From: JAUVZF01 sp964449275
GTDB lineage: Bacteria > Planctomycetota > Phycisphaerae > FEN-1346
Assembly (NCBI GenBank): GCA_964449275.1
Contig: CAYVAM010000007.1
Span: forward strand, 1 to 48,299
Reading direction: 5' to 3'
DNA length: 48,299 nt
A model generated the notes under the pieces. It saw only the letters and a list, made by a program, of their open reading frames with translations. It did no database searches and had not been told where the DNA came from. This document shows, piece after piece, positions 17,873-26,371 of this stretch. The first letter of the stretch is position 1, and each line of letters starts with the position of its first letter. The position numbers were made by a program, and so were the translations under genes.

Positions 17873-18220
17873 TCATGTCGCGAGCGCGGCCCGGCGTAAC
17901 GTCGCGCTATGAAGCCTCGCGCAGCAGTTCCTTGAGTTTCCGGCGCATCTGGCCCGCGAGACGAAACGCAACTCCTCCACCGGCCAGGACCACTCCGAGC
18001 GTACCTGGGAAAGCAGACCGTCGAGATAAGCAAGGTCATGTGTTCTCGGCGGCACCGTCCCGAGGTGAATGAGGATCGCCTTCATCAACTTCTCGACGCA
18101 CTGCTGCGCGTGGAAGCAGACGGCGTCGTAGTTGAGATTGCCACTTGCCCGCAACTCGCGGCTCGCGGTGGCGAAGTCGGCCTCGGCCTTGGCCGCCCAC
18201 TCCTCAACCGTCCCGTTCAT
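17873..18220 (-). CDS. HEPN-domain protein with a disrupted C-terminus
   Basis: The ATG at 18220 follows AAAGG and overlaps the end of the MNT gene by 17 bases. Residues 1-75 are a normal HEPN domain of the PF05168 type: NGTVEEWAAKAEADFATASRE, NYDAVCFHAQQCVEKLMKAI and PPRTHDLAYLDGLL. After EELRFVSRA the frame reads into an unlikely cysteine/arginine/leucine tail and stops at 17873. In the next frame, starting at ATG 17947, the codons give MRRKLKELLREAS and a TAG at 17906-17908, which looks like the real last helix. A single-base deletion, or a deletion of the ARYPG region plus a frame change, near 17948-17960 would explain this. HEPN proteins paired with MNT are toxins or RNase-like partners of toxin-antitoxin systems. 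This copy may be inactive. Confidence 0.75.
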   Translation of the reverse strand: MNGTVEEWAAKAEADFATASRELRASGNLNYDAVCFHAQQCVEKLMKAILIHLGTVPPRTHDLAYLDGLLSQVRSEWSWPVEELRFVSRARCAGNSRNCCARLHSATLRRAALAT

Positions 18221-18512
18221 AGAGCACCTTTCCGCGGTCGAGGGCATCCCGGATGAGAGGGTCGCCCTGCTCGTAGCGGCGGGCCACGTCCTCGGGCGGC
18301 CGCGCGAGAAGATCGCAAGGGAAGCGGATGTCGAGGCGGTTGAGAATCTCGAGCGACTTGTGGAAGGGGCGGCCCTCGAACGGCAGGACCACCAGCAGGT
18401 CCACGTCGGAATCGTCTGTCGCGCTGCCGTCGGCGTAGGAGCCGAACAAGAGCACCCGGTCGGGACGGAACTGGCGGCCAATTCGCTGTCCGACCTCCCG
18501 GATTTCCTTCAT
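18204..18512 (-). CDS. MNT-type nucleotidyltransferase (antitoxin of MNT-HEPN pair)
   Basis: 102 residues from the ATG at 18512; an ATG three codons upstream at 18521 is also possible. The minimal nucleotidyltransferase signature GS-x10-D-x-D is intact: LLFGSYADGSATDDSDVDLL, with the two aspartates that hold magnesium. In characterised MNT-HEPN pairs the MNT protein adds AMP to a tyrosine of the HEPN toxin and so neutralises it; the older alternative is a general nucleic-acid-related function. The 17-base overlap with the HEPN gene supports coupled expression. A TATAAT box at 18557-18552 gives the pair its own promoter. Confidence 0.88.
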   Translation of the reverse strand: MKEIREVGQRIGRQFRPDRVLLFGSYADGSATDDSDVDLLVVLPFEGRPFHKSLEILNRLDIRFPCDLLARPPEDVARRYEQGDPLIRDALDRGKVLYERDG

Positions 18513-18551
18513 GCTGACCATAGCAAATCGCCCGCCGCTGACCGGGCGACC

Positions 18552-18557
18552 ATTATA
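18552..18557 (-). promoter_or_regulatory. -10 box of the MNT-HEPN pair
   Basis: Perfect TATAAT on the minus strand, about 40 bases upstream of the MNT ATG. No good -35 hexamer is visible at the right distance, so it may need an activator or be weak. Confidence 0.45.
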
Positions 18558-18581
18558 CCACAGGCCTTCGGCTGCAGACGA

Positions 18582-19034
18582 TCATTTGACAACCAGCACG
18601 GGGCATCGGGCACGGTCGATGATTTGCTGGCGCTGGCGGGCCAGCAGGTCGCGGGTTACCTTGCTGGACTGAAAGCCGCCGATGGCGATCAGGTCCACCT
18701 TGCGCTCGGCGACCTCGCGTGGCACGATTGTCTCGGTGTTGCCGGTCAGGAGGACCTCTTCGACGAGGACTTTGCGGTCGAGGGCGCGCTGGCAGACCTC
18801 GGCGAGTTGCCGCCGGGAACTCTCCTGGAGTTCCCGTTCGAACTCGCCCATCTCGGCATCGACGAGGATCTTGACGCTCAGGAGTTGGCGCAGGGTGTCC
18901 GTGTCCACGACCGCCATCGCCGTCAGTTTGGCTCCCAGACTGCGTGCCAGTTCAATCGCGGCGTTGGCGGCGTTGTACGATGAGTCCGTGCCATCCACCA
19001 GTACCAATATGTGATTGATAGGCGGCTTAGCCAT
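18582..19034 (-). CDS. Universal stress protein (USP) family
   Basis: 150 residues from the ATG at 19034, which overlaps the atpD stop by eight bases (ATGGCTAA). The Rossmann-like USP fold is shown by NHILVLVDGTDSSYNAANAA, IELARSLGAKLTAMAVVDTD, the central ERELQESSRRQLAEVCQRA helix, VDLIAIGG and the ending ARCPVLVVK. The usual ATP-binding G-x2-G-x9-G-S segment is not well preserved (GGFQSSKVTRDLLARQRQQ), so it may belong to the class that does not bind ATP. It is the last gene of the V-ATPase operon. A regulatory or chaperone-like tie to the ATPase under stress is only inferred from position. Confidence 0.85.
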   Translation of the reverse strand: MAKPPINHILVLVDGTDSSYNAANAAIELARSLGAKLTAMAVVDTDTLRQLLSVKILVDAEMGEFERELQESSRRQLAEVCQRALDRKVLVEEVLLTGNTETIVPREVAERKVDLIAIGGFQSSKVTRDLLARQRQQIIDRARCPVLVVK

Positions 19035-19674
19035 GACGGGCTTCCCCTTCAACCGCGCGGGCGAGGCGGTCTTTGACCATTTTCATGATGATGAACGACT
19101 CTCGCTCGCGCTCCTCAAGGCTCGAGACGATGTAGGTAATCGTCTCGGTGTAATCCGGAATGAACGTCTTCGACAGGGCGTTGCAGCGGCGCTGCGTCTT
19201 CCGCAGTTCCCGCGCGAGGCGCACCACCGCGTTCTCCAGTTCCGCCAGTTCCCCCAGCAACTCGAGGACGCTCACGAACCGGCGCATCGCCACGTCCGTG
19301 TTTGCGCTCGTTCCGACCACGCCGAACTGCACGGTCGCCGGCTCGGTGGCAACCGACACGTCCGGAATCCGGATCCCCATCAGCGCCTGCTCCGCAATCT
19401 CCACCTGGTGGTCCAACCGCACGCCTACCGCGGCACGGTCCACGGCGTCGCCCCCGATCTCCAACGACGCCTCACGAAGTGCTGCAAACGCACGGTCCAT
19501 GGCCTGAGCGACGCGGCGCTCGGCGTCGCGGGCGCGACCGAGGCGGCTCATGAGTTCGAAAACCAGAATCTGGCGCTTCTGTTCGAGAAGGTCGAACCCC
19601 TCTCGGGCGAACTCGAGTTGGCGTGCGAGCGCCAAGTAACTCGATTTCGTCGGCGCCACGTTTAGTTTGGCCAT
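19027..19674 (-). CDS. atpD: V/A-type ATPase subunit D (central rotor shaft)
   Basis: 215 residues, normal for subunit D, the coiled-coil axle that turns within the A3B3 hexamer. Typical segments are AKLNVAPTKSSYLALARQLE, DLLEQKRQILVFELM, then a predicted long C-terminal helix with VVRLARELRKTQRRCNAL and IIMKMVKDRLARA. ATG codons lie at 19677 and 19674; the second is used because the family begins MAKLNV. It lies 47 bases downstream of the atpB stop and overlaps the stress-protein gene. Confidence 0.93.
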   Translation of the reverse strand: MAKLNVAPTKSSYLALARQLEFAREGFDLLEQKRQILVFELMSRLGRARDAERRVAQAMDRAFAALREASLEIGGDAVDRAAVGVRLDHQVEIAEQALMGIRIPDVSVATEPATVQFGVVGTSANTDVAMRRFVSVLELLGELAELENAVVRLARELRKTQRRCNALSKTFIPDYTETITYIVSSLEERERESFIIMKMVKDRLARAVEGEARHG

Positions 19675-19699
19675 CATACGCTCGCTATGGCTTCACGGC

Positions 19700-19726
19700 C
19701 GCGCTCCCCTGCGGGTCGCGGCTAAA
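19700..19726 (-). repeat. 27-base TTTAGCCGCGACCC repeat at the atpB stop
   Basis: On the minus strand this 27-base stretch matches the plus-strand sequence at 32162-32188 with one mismatch. Its internal TAG (19724-19722) is the stop codon of atpB. Confidence 0.65.
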
Positions 19727-21191
19727 TGGATTCAGGGTCCGATTCAGCCCGCTCTTCCGCGTCAGCACCCGTATCGGGTTTCGCCTCGCTGCGCTCGCGG
19801 TAGTGCGTGTCGAGAAGTTCGTCGCTCAAGCGGTGCAGTTCGTCGCGTGGGAGTATCGACAGGACGTCCCAGCCCAGTTCGAGCGTCTCCTCGACGCTGC
19901 GGTCCTCGTGCTCGCCCTGGCTCAGGAACCGCTGCTCGAAGGCGTTGCCGAACTCCAGGTACGTCTTGTCCAGAAGGCTCAGTTCCTCCTCGCCGATGAC
20001 GTCCGCCAGACCCCGCACCTGCTTGACGCGGGCGTAGCAGGCGAACAACTGGCTTGCCAGGGCCGGGTGATCGGCCCGCGTATACCCCTCGCCCACGCCG
20101 TCCTTCATGAGGCGCGACAGGCTCGGCAGGCCTGCAATCGGCGGATAGATGCCGCGCTGGAAGAGATCCCGCTCCAGCACGATCTGGCCTTCCGTGATGT
20201 AACCCGTCAGGTCGGGCACGGGGTGGCTGATGTCATCCGACGGCATCGTCAGGATCGCCATCTGGGTGATCGAGCCCGGCGAGCCCTCGATGCGGCCGGC
20301 GCGCTCGTACAAACTTGCCAGGTCTGAGTACAGGTAGCCCGGGTACCCTTTGCGTCCGGGGATCTCGCCGCGCGCCGTCCCGACCTCGCGGAGGCTCTCG
20401 CAGTAGTTCGTCATGTCGGTCATCAGCACCAGCACGTGCCGGCCGCAGTCGAACGCCAGGTGCTCTGCCAGTGTCGAGGCGGCGCGCGGCGTCATGAGCC
20501 GCTCGACGCTCGGCGCATCGGCCAGCGACAGGAACATTGCGACGCGGGCGCCGGCGCCCGAGTCCTCGAAGTTGCGGATGAAGAACTGGGCCACGTCGTG
20601 CTTGACGCCCATTGCCGCAAAGACGATCGCGAACTCGCTCGTCTCTTCCAGCAGCGTCGCCTGCCGGACGATCTGGGCCGCCAGCCGATCGTGCGGCAGG
20701 CCGTTGCCCGAGAAGATCGGCAGTTTCTGCCCGCGTACCAGGGCGTTCATGCCGTCGATCGCCGAGAGGCCCGTCTGGATGAACTCCCGCGGATACCGCC
20801 GCGCGTACGGGTTGATCGGCAGCCCGTTGATGTCGCGCCGCTCGGCCGAGACGGGCGGCGGGCCGCCGTCCATCGGACGCCCCAGACCGTCGAACACCCG
20901 CCCCAACATCCGCCGCGACACGGGAAGGCGGAAACTCTCGCCAAGGAACCGCACACGCGTCTCGGCGTTCGAGAGGCCCGTCGTCCCCTCCAGCACCTGG
21001 ATCACCGCCTGGGTGTCCGAGATGTCGAGTACGCGGCCAAAGCGCTGGCGGCCCTCGGCGTCCGTGATCTCGACCGTCTCGTCGTAGCCCACGTCGCGCA
21101 CGCGCTCGACGAACACGAGCGGCCCCTCGATGCGCGCCGCGCCCACGTACTGAAGACCGTGGTCCGCAATCTCAAAACTCCAATCTGCCAC
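19722..21191 (-). CDS. atpB: V/A-type ATPase subunit B (non-catalytic)
   Basis: 489 residues from the GTG at 21191, five bases after the atpA stop and preceded by AGAGG. Further-upstream open frame is a shadow of atpA. Subunit B alternates with A in the catalytic hexamer. In place of a true P-loop it has IFSGNGLPHDRLAAQIVRQA, as expected for B. Other signatures are GRPMDGGPPPVSAERRDING, NPYARRYPREFIQTGLSAID, VLVLMTDMTNYCESLREV, and GRKGYPGYLYSDLASLYERA. The C-terminus is a short acidic tail, and the stop codon lies in a dispersed repeat. Confidence 0.97.
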   Translation of the reverse strand: MADWSFEIADHGLQYVGAARIEGPLVFVERVRDVGYDETVEITDAEGRQRFGRVLDISDTQAVIQVLEGTTGLSNAETRVRFLGESFRLPVSRRMLGRVFDGLGRPMDGGPPPVSAERRDINGLPINPYARRYPREFIQTGLSAIDGMNALVRGQKLPIFSGNGLPHDRLAAQIVRQATLLEETSEFAIVFAAMGVKHDVAQFFIRNFEDSGAGARVAMFLSLADAPSVERLMTPRAASTLAEHLAFDCGRHVLVLMTDMTNYCESLREVGTARGEIPGRKGYPGYLYSDLASLYERAGRIEGSPGSITQMAILTMPSDDISHPVPDLTGYITEGQIVLERDLFQRGIYPPIAGLPSLSRLMKDGVGEGYTRADHPALASQLFACYARVKQVRGLADVIGEEELSLLDKTYLEFGNAFEQRFLSQGEHEDRSVEETLELGWDVLSILPRDELHRLSDELLDTHYRERSEAKPDTGADAEERAESDPESI

Positions 21192-21195
21192 CGTG

Positions 21196-22980
21196 CTACC
21201 TCTGCCTGGCGTACTGCTTCTCGAAGGCGTCGAGCGCCTCGTTGACTCGGGACTCGAACTCCTGGAGCGCATCCTCCTCATCGTTTCCGTACGCGCTCTT
21301 GGCACGCATGATTTCCGGCACGACCGGCAGCCCGCGCAACGCCGCCAGCGGCGCCCCGGCCTGGATCATCTCGCGCCCGCGACGATAGAGCGTCATGACG
21401 ATCCGCAGCAGCGTCACCTGCCGCCCGGGCGAACAGTACATGTCTTTCTCGTCGAACGCACTCTGCGCCAGGAAGGCGTTCTTGAGCATTTCGGCGATGA
21501 ACAGGATGAGCCGCTGCGTATCGGGCAGCACGTCCGGCCCGACCAGTTTGACGATCTGCTGGAGGCGTTCCTCTCGCTGAAGGACGGTCATCGCCTCGGC
21601 CCGCAGGTCCGCCCACTCCGGCGCCTGCTTGTCCCACCATGCGGCCACGTCCTCGACGTACTCGGAATAAGAGCGGAGCCAGTGAATCGACGGATAATGT
21701 CGCGCGTTCGCCAGTTCCGTATCCAGTGCCCAGAAGCACCGGATGAACCGCCGCGTGTGCTGCGTCACGGGCTCCGAGAAGTCGCCGCCCGGCGGGCTGA
21801 CGGCCCCGACGATGCTGACCGACCCGCGCTCGCCGCCCAGCGTCGTCACCGCCCCGCCGCGCTCGTAGAACTGCGCCAGGCGCGTCGGCAGCGTCGCGGG
21901 GAACCCTTCCTCGGCGGGCATCTCTTCGAGGCGTGCGGCCAGTTCCCTTAGGGCCTCGGCCCAGCGGCTGGTCGAATCGGCGAAGACGGCAACGTTGCGG
22001 CCCTGGTCGCGATAGTACTCGGCCAGGGTGATGCCGGTGTAGATGGAGACCTCGCGAGCCGCCACCGGCATGTTGCTCGTGTTGGCGATCAGGATGGTCC
22101 GTTCCATAAGCGGCCGACCGCCCCGCGGGTCCACCAGTTCCGGGAACTCCCGGAGCACCTCCGTCATCTCGTTGCCGCGCTCGCCGCACCCGATGTAAAC
22201 GATGATCTCGGCGTCCGACCACTTCGCCAACTGGTGCTGCGTGACGGTCTTGCCGGTGCCGAACCCCCCGGGGATGGCCGCCGTCCCGCCCTTGCCGATG
22301 GGGAAGAACGTGTCGATGATCCGCTGGCCTGTGACAAGCGGCTCGTCGATGCGGAGGCGCCGGCGGATGGGCCGGGACCGGCGGACCGGCCACCGTTGGA
22401 CCATCGTCAGTTCGCGCTCGCCGTCGGACGTTTCAAGAACGGCGATCCGCTCTTCGATGGTGTACCGGCCCGCCTCGGCGATCCACGTCACTTTGCCGCT
22501 GACGCCCGGAGGGACCAGGATGCGGTGCTGCACGAGTTGGGTCTCGGGAACCTCGCCGATTGTCTGGCCCTCGGTTACCTCCTGGCCGAGTGCGGCTCGC
22601 GGCTCAAAGGGCCACCGCTTGGCCGTATCGAGCGGGGGGAGGGTCTCGCCGCGGGCGATCCAGGCGCCGCTGCGGGCCTGGATGTCGCGTAGCGGACGCT
22701 CGATCCCGTCGTAGATGTTCCCGATAAGGCCCGGCCCCAGGCTCACCGAAAGCGGCGCGCCCGTGCGGCGAACCGGGATGCCGGGCTTCAGCATCGTTGT
22801 GTTCTCGTACACCTGGATGGTCGCCTGGTCGCCGATGACGCGGACGACCTCGCCCACGAGGCCCAACTCGCCGACCTCCACGACCTCATACATCCCGGCG
22901 CCGCGCATACCGACGGCCGTCACGATGGGACCGCTTACGCGGACGACTCTCGCGGAGGTTGTTGCGGTCTCCGGCGACAT
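21196..22980 (-). CDS. atpA: V/A-type ATPase catalytic subunit A
   Basis: 594 residues, the usual length. It holds the ATP-hydrolysing or ATP-synthesising sites. The P-loop GGFGTGKT is at residues 238-245, and the non-homologous insertion typical of A subunits (about residues 110-200) is present. Also visible are YIGCGERGNEMTEVLREFPE, FADSTSRWAEALRELAARLE and PSIHWLRSYSEYVEDV. The ATG follows GGAG in the end of atpE, three bases from that gene's stop. Whether the machine makes ATP or pumps ions cannot be read from this subunit. Confidence 0.98.
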   Translation of the reverse strand: MSPETATTSARVVRVSGPIVTAVGMRGAGMYEVVEVGELGLVGEVVRVIGDQATIQVYENTTMLKPGIPVRRTGAPLSVSLGPGLIGNIYDGIERPLRDIQARSGAWIARGETLPPLDTAKRWPFEPRAALGQEVTEGQTIGEVPETQLVQHRILVPPGVSGKVTWIAEAGRYTIEERIAVLETSDGERELTMVQRWPVRRSRPIRRRLRIDEPLVTGQRIIDTFFPIGKGGTAAIPGGFGTGKTVTQHQLAKWSDAEIIVYIGCGERGNEMTEVLREFPELVDPRGGRPLMERTILIANTSNMPVAAREVSIYTGITLAEYYRDQGRNVAVFADSTSRWAEALRELAARLEEMPAEEGFPATLPTRLAQFYERGGAVTTLGGERGSVSIVGAVSPPGGDFSEPVTQHTRRFIRCFWALDTELANARHYPSIHWLRSYSEYVEDVAAWWDKQAPEWADLRAEAMTVLQREERLQQIVKLVGPDVLPDTQRLILFIAEMLKNAFLAQSAFDEKDMYCSPGRQVTLLRIVMTLYRRGREMIQAGAPLAALRGLPVVPEIMRAKSAYGNDEEDALQEFESRVNEALDAFEKQYARQR

Positions 22981-22983
22981 GGG

Positions 22984-23658
22984 CTACGACTCCTTCTCAT
23001 CGGACGGCGGCGCCGGGCTTTCGGCGGCCGCGTCTTCTGGGGCAACGTGCGTGGCGATCTGGAGGCGAAGCGCCGGCCAGAACCGCTTCAGCCGAGCCTC
23101 CAGGCTGTTGTCCCAAACCTGTCGCCCCTCGGCGTCGCGGACGATGACGCCGCCCGAGAGATAGGCCGGCTCCGGCGCGACGCTGATTCCGAGCCCGTCA
23201 CGGCCGGCGCGGCGGCGGACGGCCTCGGCCAGGTCGGCCCCGAGTGCCTCCCGGTCGGCCTCCGCAAGTTCCAGAACGAACGCGTCGCCTTCCAGCCGAC
23301 CGACGGCATCCGCGGCCAGCGCGGCGACCGTCTCGCGGTAGTCAAATCCTTCGCGCGCCAGCAGCCGCCGGCGGGCCTCGTCGTAAACGGACTGGAGTGC
23401 GGCCTCGACCTTGTCGGCCCGCATCCGCGCGACCTCGATCGGGACGGTCGCGAGGGTGAGTTGGCGTTGTCGTTCGGCCTCGTCGCGGGTGGCGGCGAGG
23501 CGCTCCTCGCGGTCCGCGTCGGCCTGAGCCTGGGCCTTGTCGGTGATCTGGCGGGCCTCGCGCTTGGCGCGCGTGATGATCCGCTCGGCCTGCCGCCCGG
23601 CATCGGCGAGAATCTCGTCGGTCAGGACTTTCCCGGGATTACTGCTCTGGCCCGTCAC
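22984..23658 (-). CDS. atpE: V/A-type ATPase subunit E (peripheral stalk)
   Basis: 224 residues from the GTG at 23658, which abuts the atpF stop with no gap. The N-terminal half is a right-handed-type coiled coil rich in Ala, Arg and Glu (AGRQAERIITRAKREARQIT). The C-terminal globular part includes SGGVIVRDAEGRQVWDNSLE and ARLKRFWPALR, matching the head-binding domain of subunit E. It pairs with subunit H to form the stator. The C-terminus is extended by about 20 acidic/proline-rich residues. Confidence 0.92.
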   Translation of the reverse strand: MTGQSSNPGKVLTDEILADAGRQAERIITRAKREARQITDKAQAQADADREERLAATRDEAERQRQLTLATVPIEVARMRADKVEAALQSVYDEARRRLLAREGFDYRETVAALAADAVGRLEGDAFVLELAEADREALGADLAEAVRRRAGRDGLGISVAPEPAYLSGGVIVRDAEGRQVWDNSLEARLKRFWPALRLQIATHVAPEDAAAESPAPPSDEKES

Positions 23659-23982
23659 TTACGTCTCCTCTTCCTGCCCGATTCGGATGCCGACCGCCTC
23701 CTGCACGAACTCGCGGAGCGTTTTGCGTCCGGGCATCGGCCCTCCGGGGCCGGGAACCTCGACCACCAGCGGCGTGCCCCGGCCCATCCGAAGGGCATCG
23801 ACCTCGTCGCGGATCTCGCTCGCCACGGCGTCGGTGAGGATGACGATGCCGGGGTCGGGGCGGGCGGCGGCGTGCTGGAGCGCCTCGGCCGCCTCCCGCG
23901 CGGTCTCGACGGCCCGGCCTTCGACGCCCGCCAGCCGGAACCCGCGGACGGTATCGGTGTCGGCAATGCAGAAGAACTTCAC
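23659..23982 (-). CDS. atpF: V/A-type ATPase subunit F
   Basis: 107 residues from a GTG at 23982 with GGAGG six bases upstream. Subunit F has a CheY-like alpha/beta fold and binds the rotor D. Visible are KFFCIADTDTVRGFRLAGVE, IVILTDAVASEI and the ending VQEAVGIRIG. In the family it regulates the activity of the complex. It lies 15 bases after atpK and abuts atpE. Confidence 0.9.
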   Translation of the reverse strand: MKFFCIADTDTVRGFRLAGVEGRAVETAREAAEALQHAAARPDPGIVILTDAVASEIRDEVDALRMGRGTPLVVEVPGPGGPMPGRKTLREFVQEAVGIRIGQEEET

Positions 23983-23997
23983 GGCCGGCCTCCGGTC

Positions 23998-24380
23998 CTA
24001 GAATTTGCGCAGCAGGATGAACGCGACCACGAAGCCGATGACCGCCAACCCCTCGGCCAGGCCCACGAGCGCCAGGCTGCGATTCAGCAGTTCCGGCTTC
24101 TCGGCGGCGGCGCCGAGGGCCGCCGACCCGATCTTGCCGACGGCGTAGGCGGCTCCGAGGATACTGACAGCGGTTACGAACGCGACCGACGCGGCAAGCG
24201 CCACCACCTTGGCGTCCGACATGTCTGCCAGGGCTTGCTCGGCCGATAATTCGGCCGTCGGCTCCGCCCGGATGGGCCGGATTTGGCCTCGGGGGTGGCC
24301 GTCGGCTCCGCCGGGGCGGCCACGGCAGCCGCCGCCAACACGAGGGTCAGCACGACAAAGGTCCATCCGAGGTACCTCAT
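23998..24380 (-). CDS. atpK: V/A-type ATPase proteolipid subunit K, apparent frameshift
   Basis: The ATG at 24380 with AAGGAGG seven bases upstream starts a clear signal peptide (MRYLGWTFVVLTLVLAAAAV, cleavage after AA). In that frame the protein becomes nonsense after PEAKSGPSG. Another frame supplies the real subunit: AEPTAELSAEQALADMSDAK followed by two transmembrane helices with GAAYAVGKIGSAALGAAAEK between them. The ion-binding glutamate is in LVGLAEGLAVIGFVVAFILL. The two frames must be joined by one frameshift between about 24296 and 24268. A 15-base direct repeat (24311-24297 and 24267-24253), 44 bases apart, brackets it. A signal peptide is known for the Thermus homologue, so the original gene most likely encoded both parts. 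Alternatively translation could begin at ATG 24222 (74 residues), but no good ribosome site precedes it. Confidence 0.85.
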
Positions 24381-24393
24381 CAGGTCAGCCTCC

Positions 24394-26361
24394 TTATTCT
24401 AGAGGGGACGTTCTTGCCTGTTTCTCCCCCAGGCGAAACGGCCGGAATGCGTGCCCGCCCCCGGAGAAGAATTTGCCGAAGAACTCATAGTACTCCAACC
24501 GGATCGCCTGGACCGTGGCAAGCAGCCCTTCCAGGGCGATCGTCAGGAGGTTGCCGACGACCAGGATGACGGCGCCGGCGGTGCTGCCCAAGGCGCCCCC
24601 GCCCGCCATGGCGGAGACTTCCTTCGCCAACAGCAGCGTCGCCATCAAGAGGGCCGCGTGGCTCATCGCATAGGCTGCCAGCCGGATGAAACTCAGCGTG
24701 TTGGCCATGTAACTGAGGACCGCCTCGAACATCTCGATGCCCGACTCAAGGAAGGCCATGAAGATGTTGTCGACGTGTGGCTCCCGGCCGGCCCGCCGCG
24801 CCAGCGCGTACTGGATCGGTTCCTTGAGCATGAGCGCGGCCAGGGGCAGGATGATGAGCAGGAGGAGTTCCGCCCAGTGCAGGGCCGCTTCGGCCGAGAT
24901 GGTGAGTTTGATGCCCAGGGCGAGGACGCCCCAGTAGAAAATCGCTCCGAAGACACCGAACTTGCCGAAGAACCCGCCGACGACGTCCCCGCGCCGGAAC
25001 CGGTTGACGATGTTCAGAATCAGACCCAGACTGATGATGGCGACGCCGATCGCAATGGCGTCAATCAGCACCGCGGTCGTATCGCCCTCCAGCGGATTGT
25101 GCCACAAGGCCCACCCCTGGAAGCCGAAGTACTCTCCGTACACAACCCCGAACAGGGCGCTGCTCACGCCGGCCAGCATGAGCAGGACCCCCACGTCGCG
25201 CACCCGTTCGCGCCGTCCTGCCCACCGGGCCGCCAGGCCCGCGAGAAACAGCACGCCCCCGTGGCCCACGTCGCCGAACATGATCCCGAACATCAGCAGG
25301 AACGTGATGGCGACGAAGAGCGTCGGCTCCAGTTCCCGGTAGCCCGGCATCCCATAGCCGACCACCAGCAACTCGAACGGTCTCAGGAGCCGCGGATGGC
25401 GCAACAGGACCGGGATCTCCTCTTCCGGCACGTCGCCGGGTTCTTCGGCCTCGACGACACACCGCCCCCCAACCAGATCCTGGAGCCGCCGCCGCAGCGC
25501 GGTGACCTCGTCGGCCGGGATCCAACCGTTGATGAGCACCGTGGCGTCGGTCCGGGGGAAGTGCTGCTCGGCGTCCAGGATTCTCCGCTCGACGCGGACG
25601 ACGGCCCGCAGGACGGCCAGTGGCAGGGACACGTCGCGCACGAGCGCCTCGATGGCCTCGCGTGGCCGGGTCAGTTCCTTCGAGAGTTGCTCCTTTTCGC
25701 TGCGGGCCTCAGCCAGCAACTGCTGCATCGTGCCGGTGGCCGACTCGGCAATCTTCTCGCGGCGAAAACCTGACTTCTCGAGGGCCGTCTCCAGCGCGAA
25801 GCGTCCCTTGCGGCTGGTGACGGCCACGATTCTCCGGCGGCCCTCCGATTCGGCGACCGGCAGCAAGACCACGTTCCGGCCGACCTCCTGCTCAAAGGTT
25901 TCCAGGTTCTCGTCCGGCAGGCTGCCGATGGCGAAGTGCAGGAACGAGAAGCGGCCGATCTGGTCGAACGACAGTTCCAGCCCCTCGTACGCCTCCACCT
26001 GGTCGAGCAGGGCCGTCACGCGGCCCCACCGCTGGAGGGTGGCCTCGCGGCGCTGGAGCACCTCGTCGGTCTGGGCCTCGATGGGTTTCAGGCGCCGCTG
26101 GACGTCGTCGAGACTGATCTCGGGCAGTTCTTCGCCCGTGGCATCGGGCAGGTCCTCCAGTTCCAGGTTGCGGCAGACTTTGTCGATGCGCGTCACGAGG
26201 TCATCGCAACGGGCGAGGGCGTCGCTCCGGTCCGGCGGGTCCTGCGGGGCGGTGTCGGGGCCGGCGCCCGTGCGGACCAGGTGCACCGCGCCAAGAGCGC
26301 CCAGGCCGCGCAGCACCGTCCGCTCGTCCCGTTCCAGGACGACGACGCTCAGACGTTTCAT
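24394..26361 (-). CDS. atpI: V/A-type ATPase membrane subunit I (stator, proton/sodium channel)
   Basis: 655 residues from the ATG at 26361, eleven bases after the atpC stop. The first half is cytosolic and helical (KRLSVVVLERDERTVLRGLG, then long charged helices). From about residue 340 several transmembrane helices follow: LFVAITFLLMFGIMFGDVGH, VLLMLAGVSSALFGVVYGEY, GAIFYWGVLALGIKLTISAE, LLLLIILPLAALML and a last pair ending EGLLATVQAIRLEYYEFFGKFF. The motif GIMFGDVGHGG is diagnostic for subunit I, and the arginine in IRLEYYEFF is the expected channel arginine. It forms the half-channels beside the K ring. An in-frame upstream ATG at 26409 would overlap atpC and is not preferred. Confidence 0.95.
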   Translation of the reverse strand: MKRLSVVVLERDERTVLRGLGALGAVHLVRTGAGPDTAPQDPPDRSDALARCDDLVTRIDKVCRNLELEDLPDATGEELPEISLDDVQRRLKPIEAQTDEVLQRREATLQRWGRVTALLDQVEAYEGLELSFDQIGRFSFLHFAIGSLPDENLETFEQEVGRNVVLLPVAESEGRRRIVAVTSRKGRFALETALEKSGFRREKIAESATGTMQQLLAEARSEKEQLSKELTRPREAIEALVRDVSLPLAVLRAVVRVERRILDAEQHFPRTDATVLINGWIPADEVTALRRRLQDLVGGRCVVEAEEPGDVPEEEIPVLLRHPRLLRPFELLVVGYGMPGYRELEPTLFVAITFLLMFGIMFGDVGHGGVLFLAGLAARWAGRRERVRDVGVLLMLAGVSSALFGVVYGEYFGFQGWALWHNPLEGDTTAVLIDAIAIGVAIISLGLILNIVNRFRRGDVVGGFFGKFGVFGAIFYWGVLALGIKLTISAEAALHWAELLLLIILPLAALMLKEPIQYALARRAGREPHVDNIFMAFLESGIEMFEAVLSYMANTLSFIRLAAYAMSHAALLMATLLLAKEVSAMAGGGALGSTAGAVILVVGNLLTIALEGLLATVQAIRLEYYEFFGKFFSGGGHAFRPFRLGEKQARTSPLE

Positions 26362-26371
26362 CTCAACCGCA

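Noticed and set aside
18204..18512. MNT-HEPN as a defence island
   Set aside because: No other defence genes are nearby and the HEPN end is damaged; only the toxin-antitoxin pair is supported.
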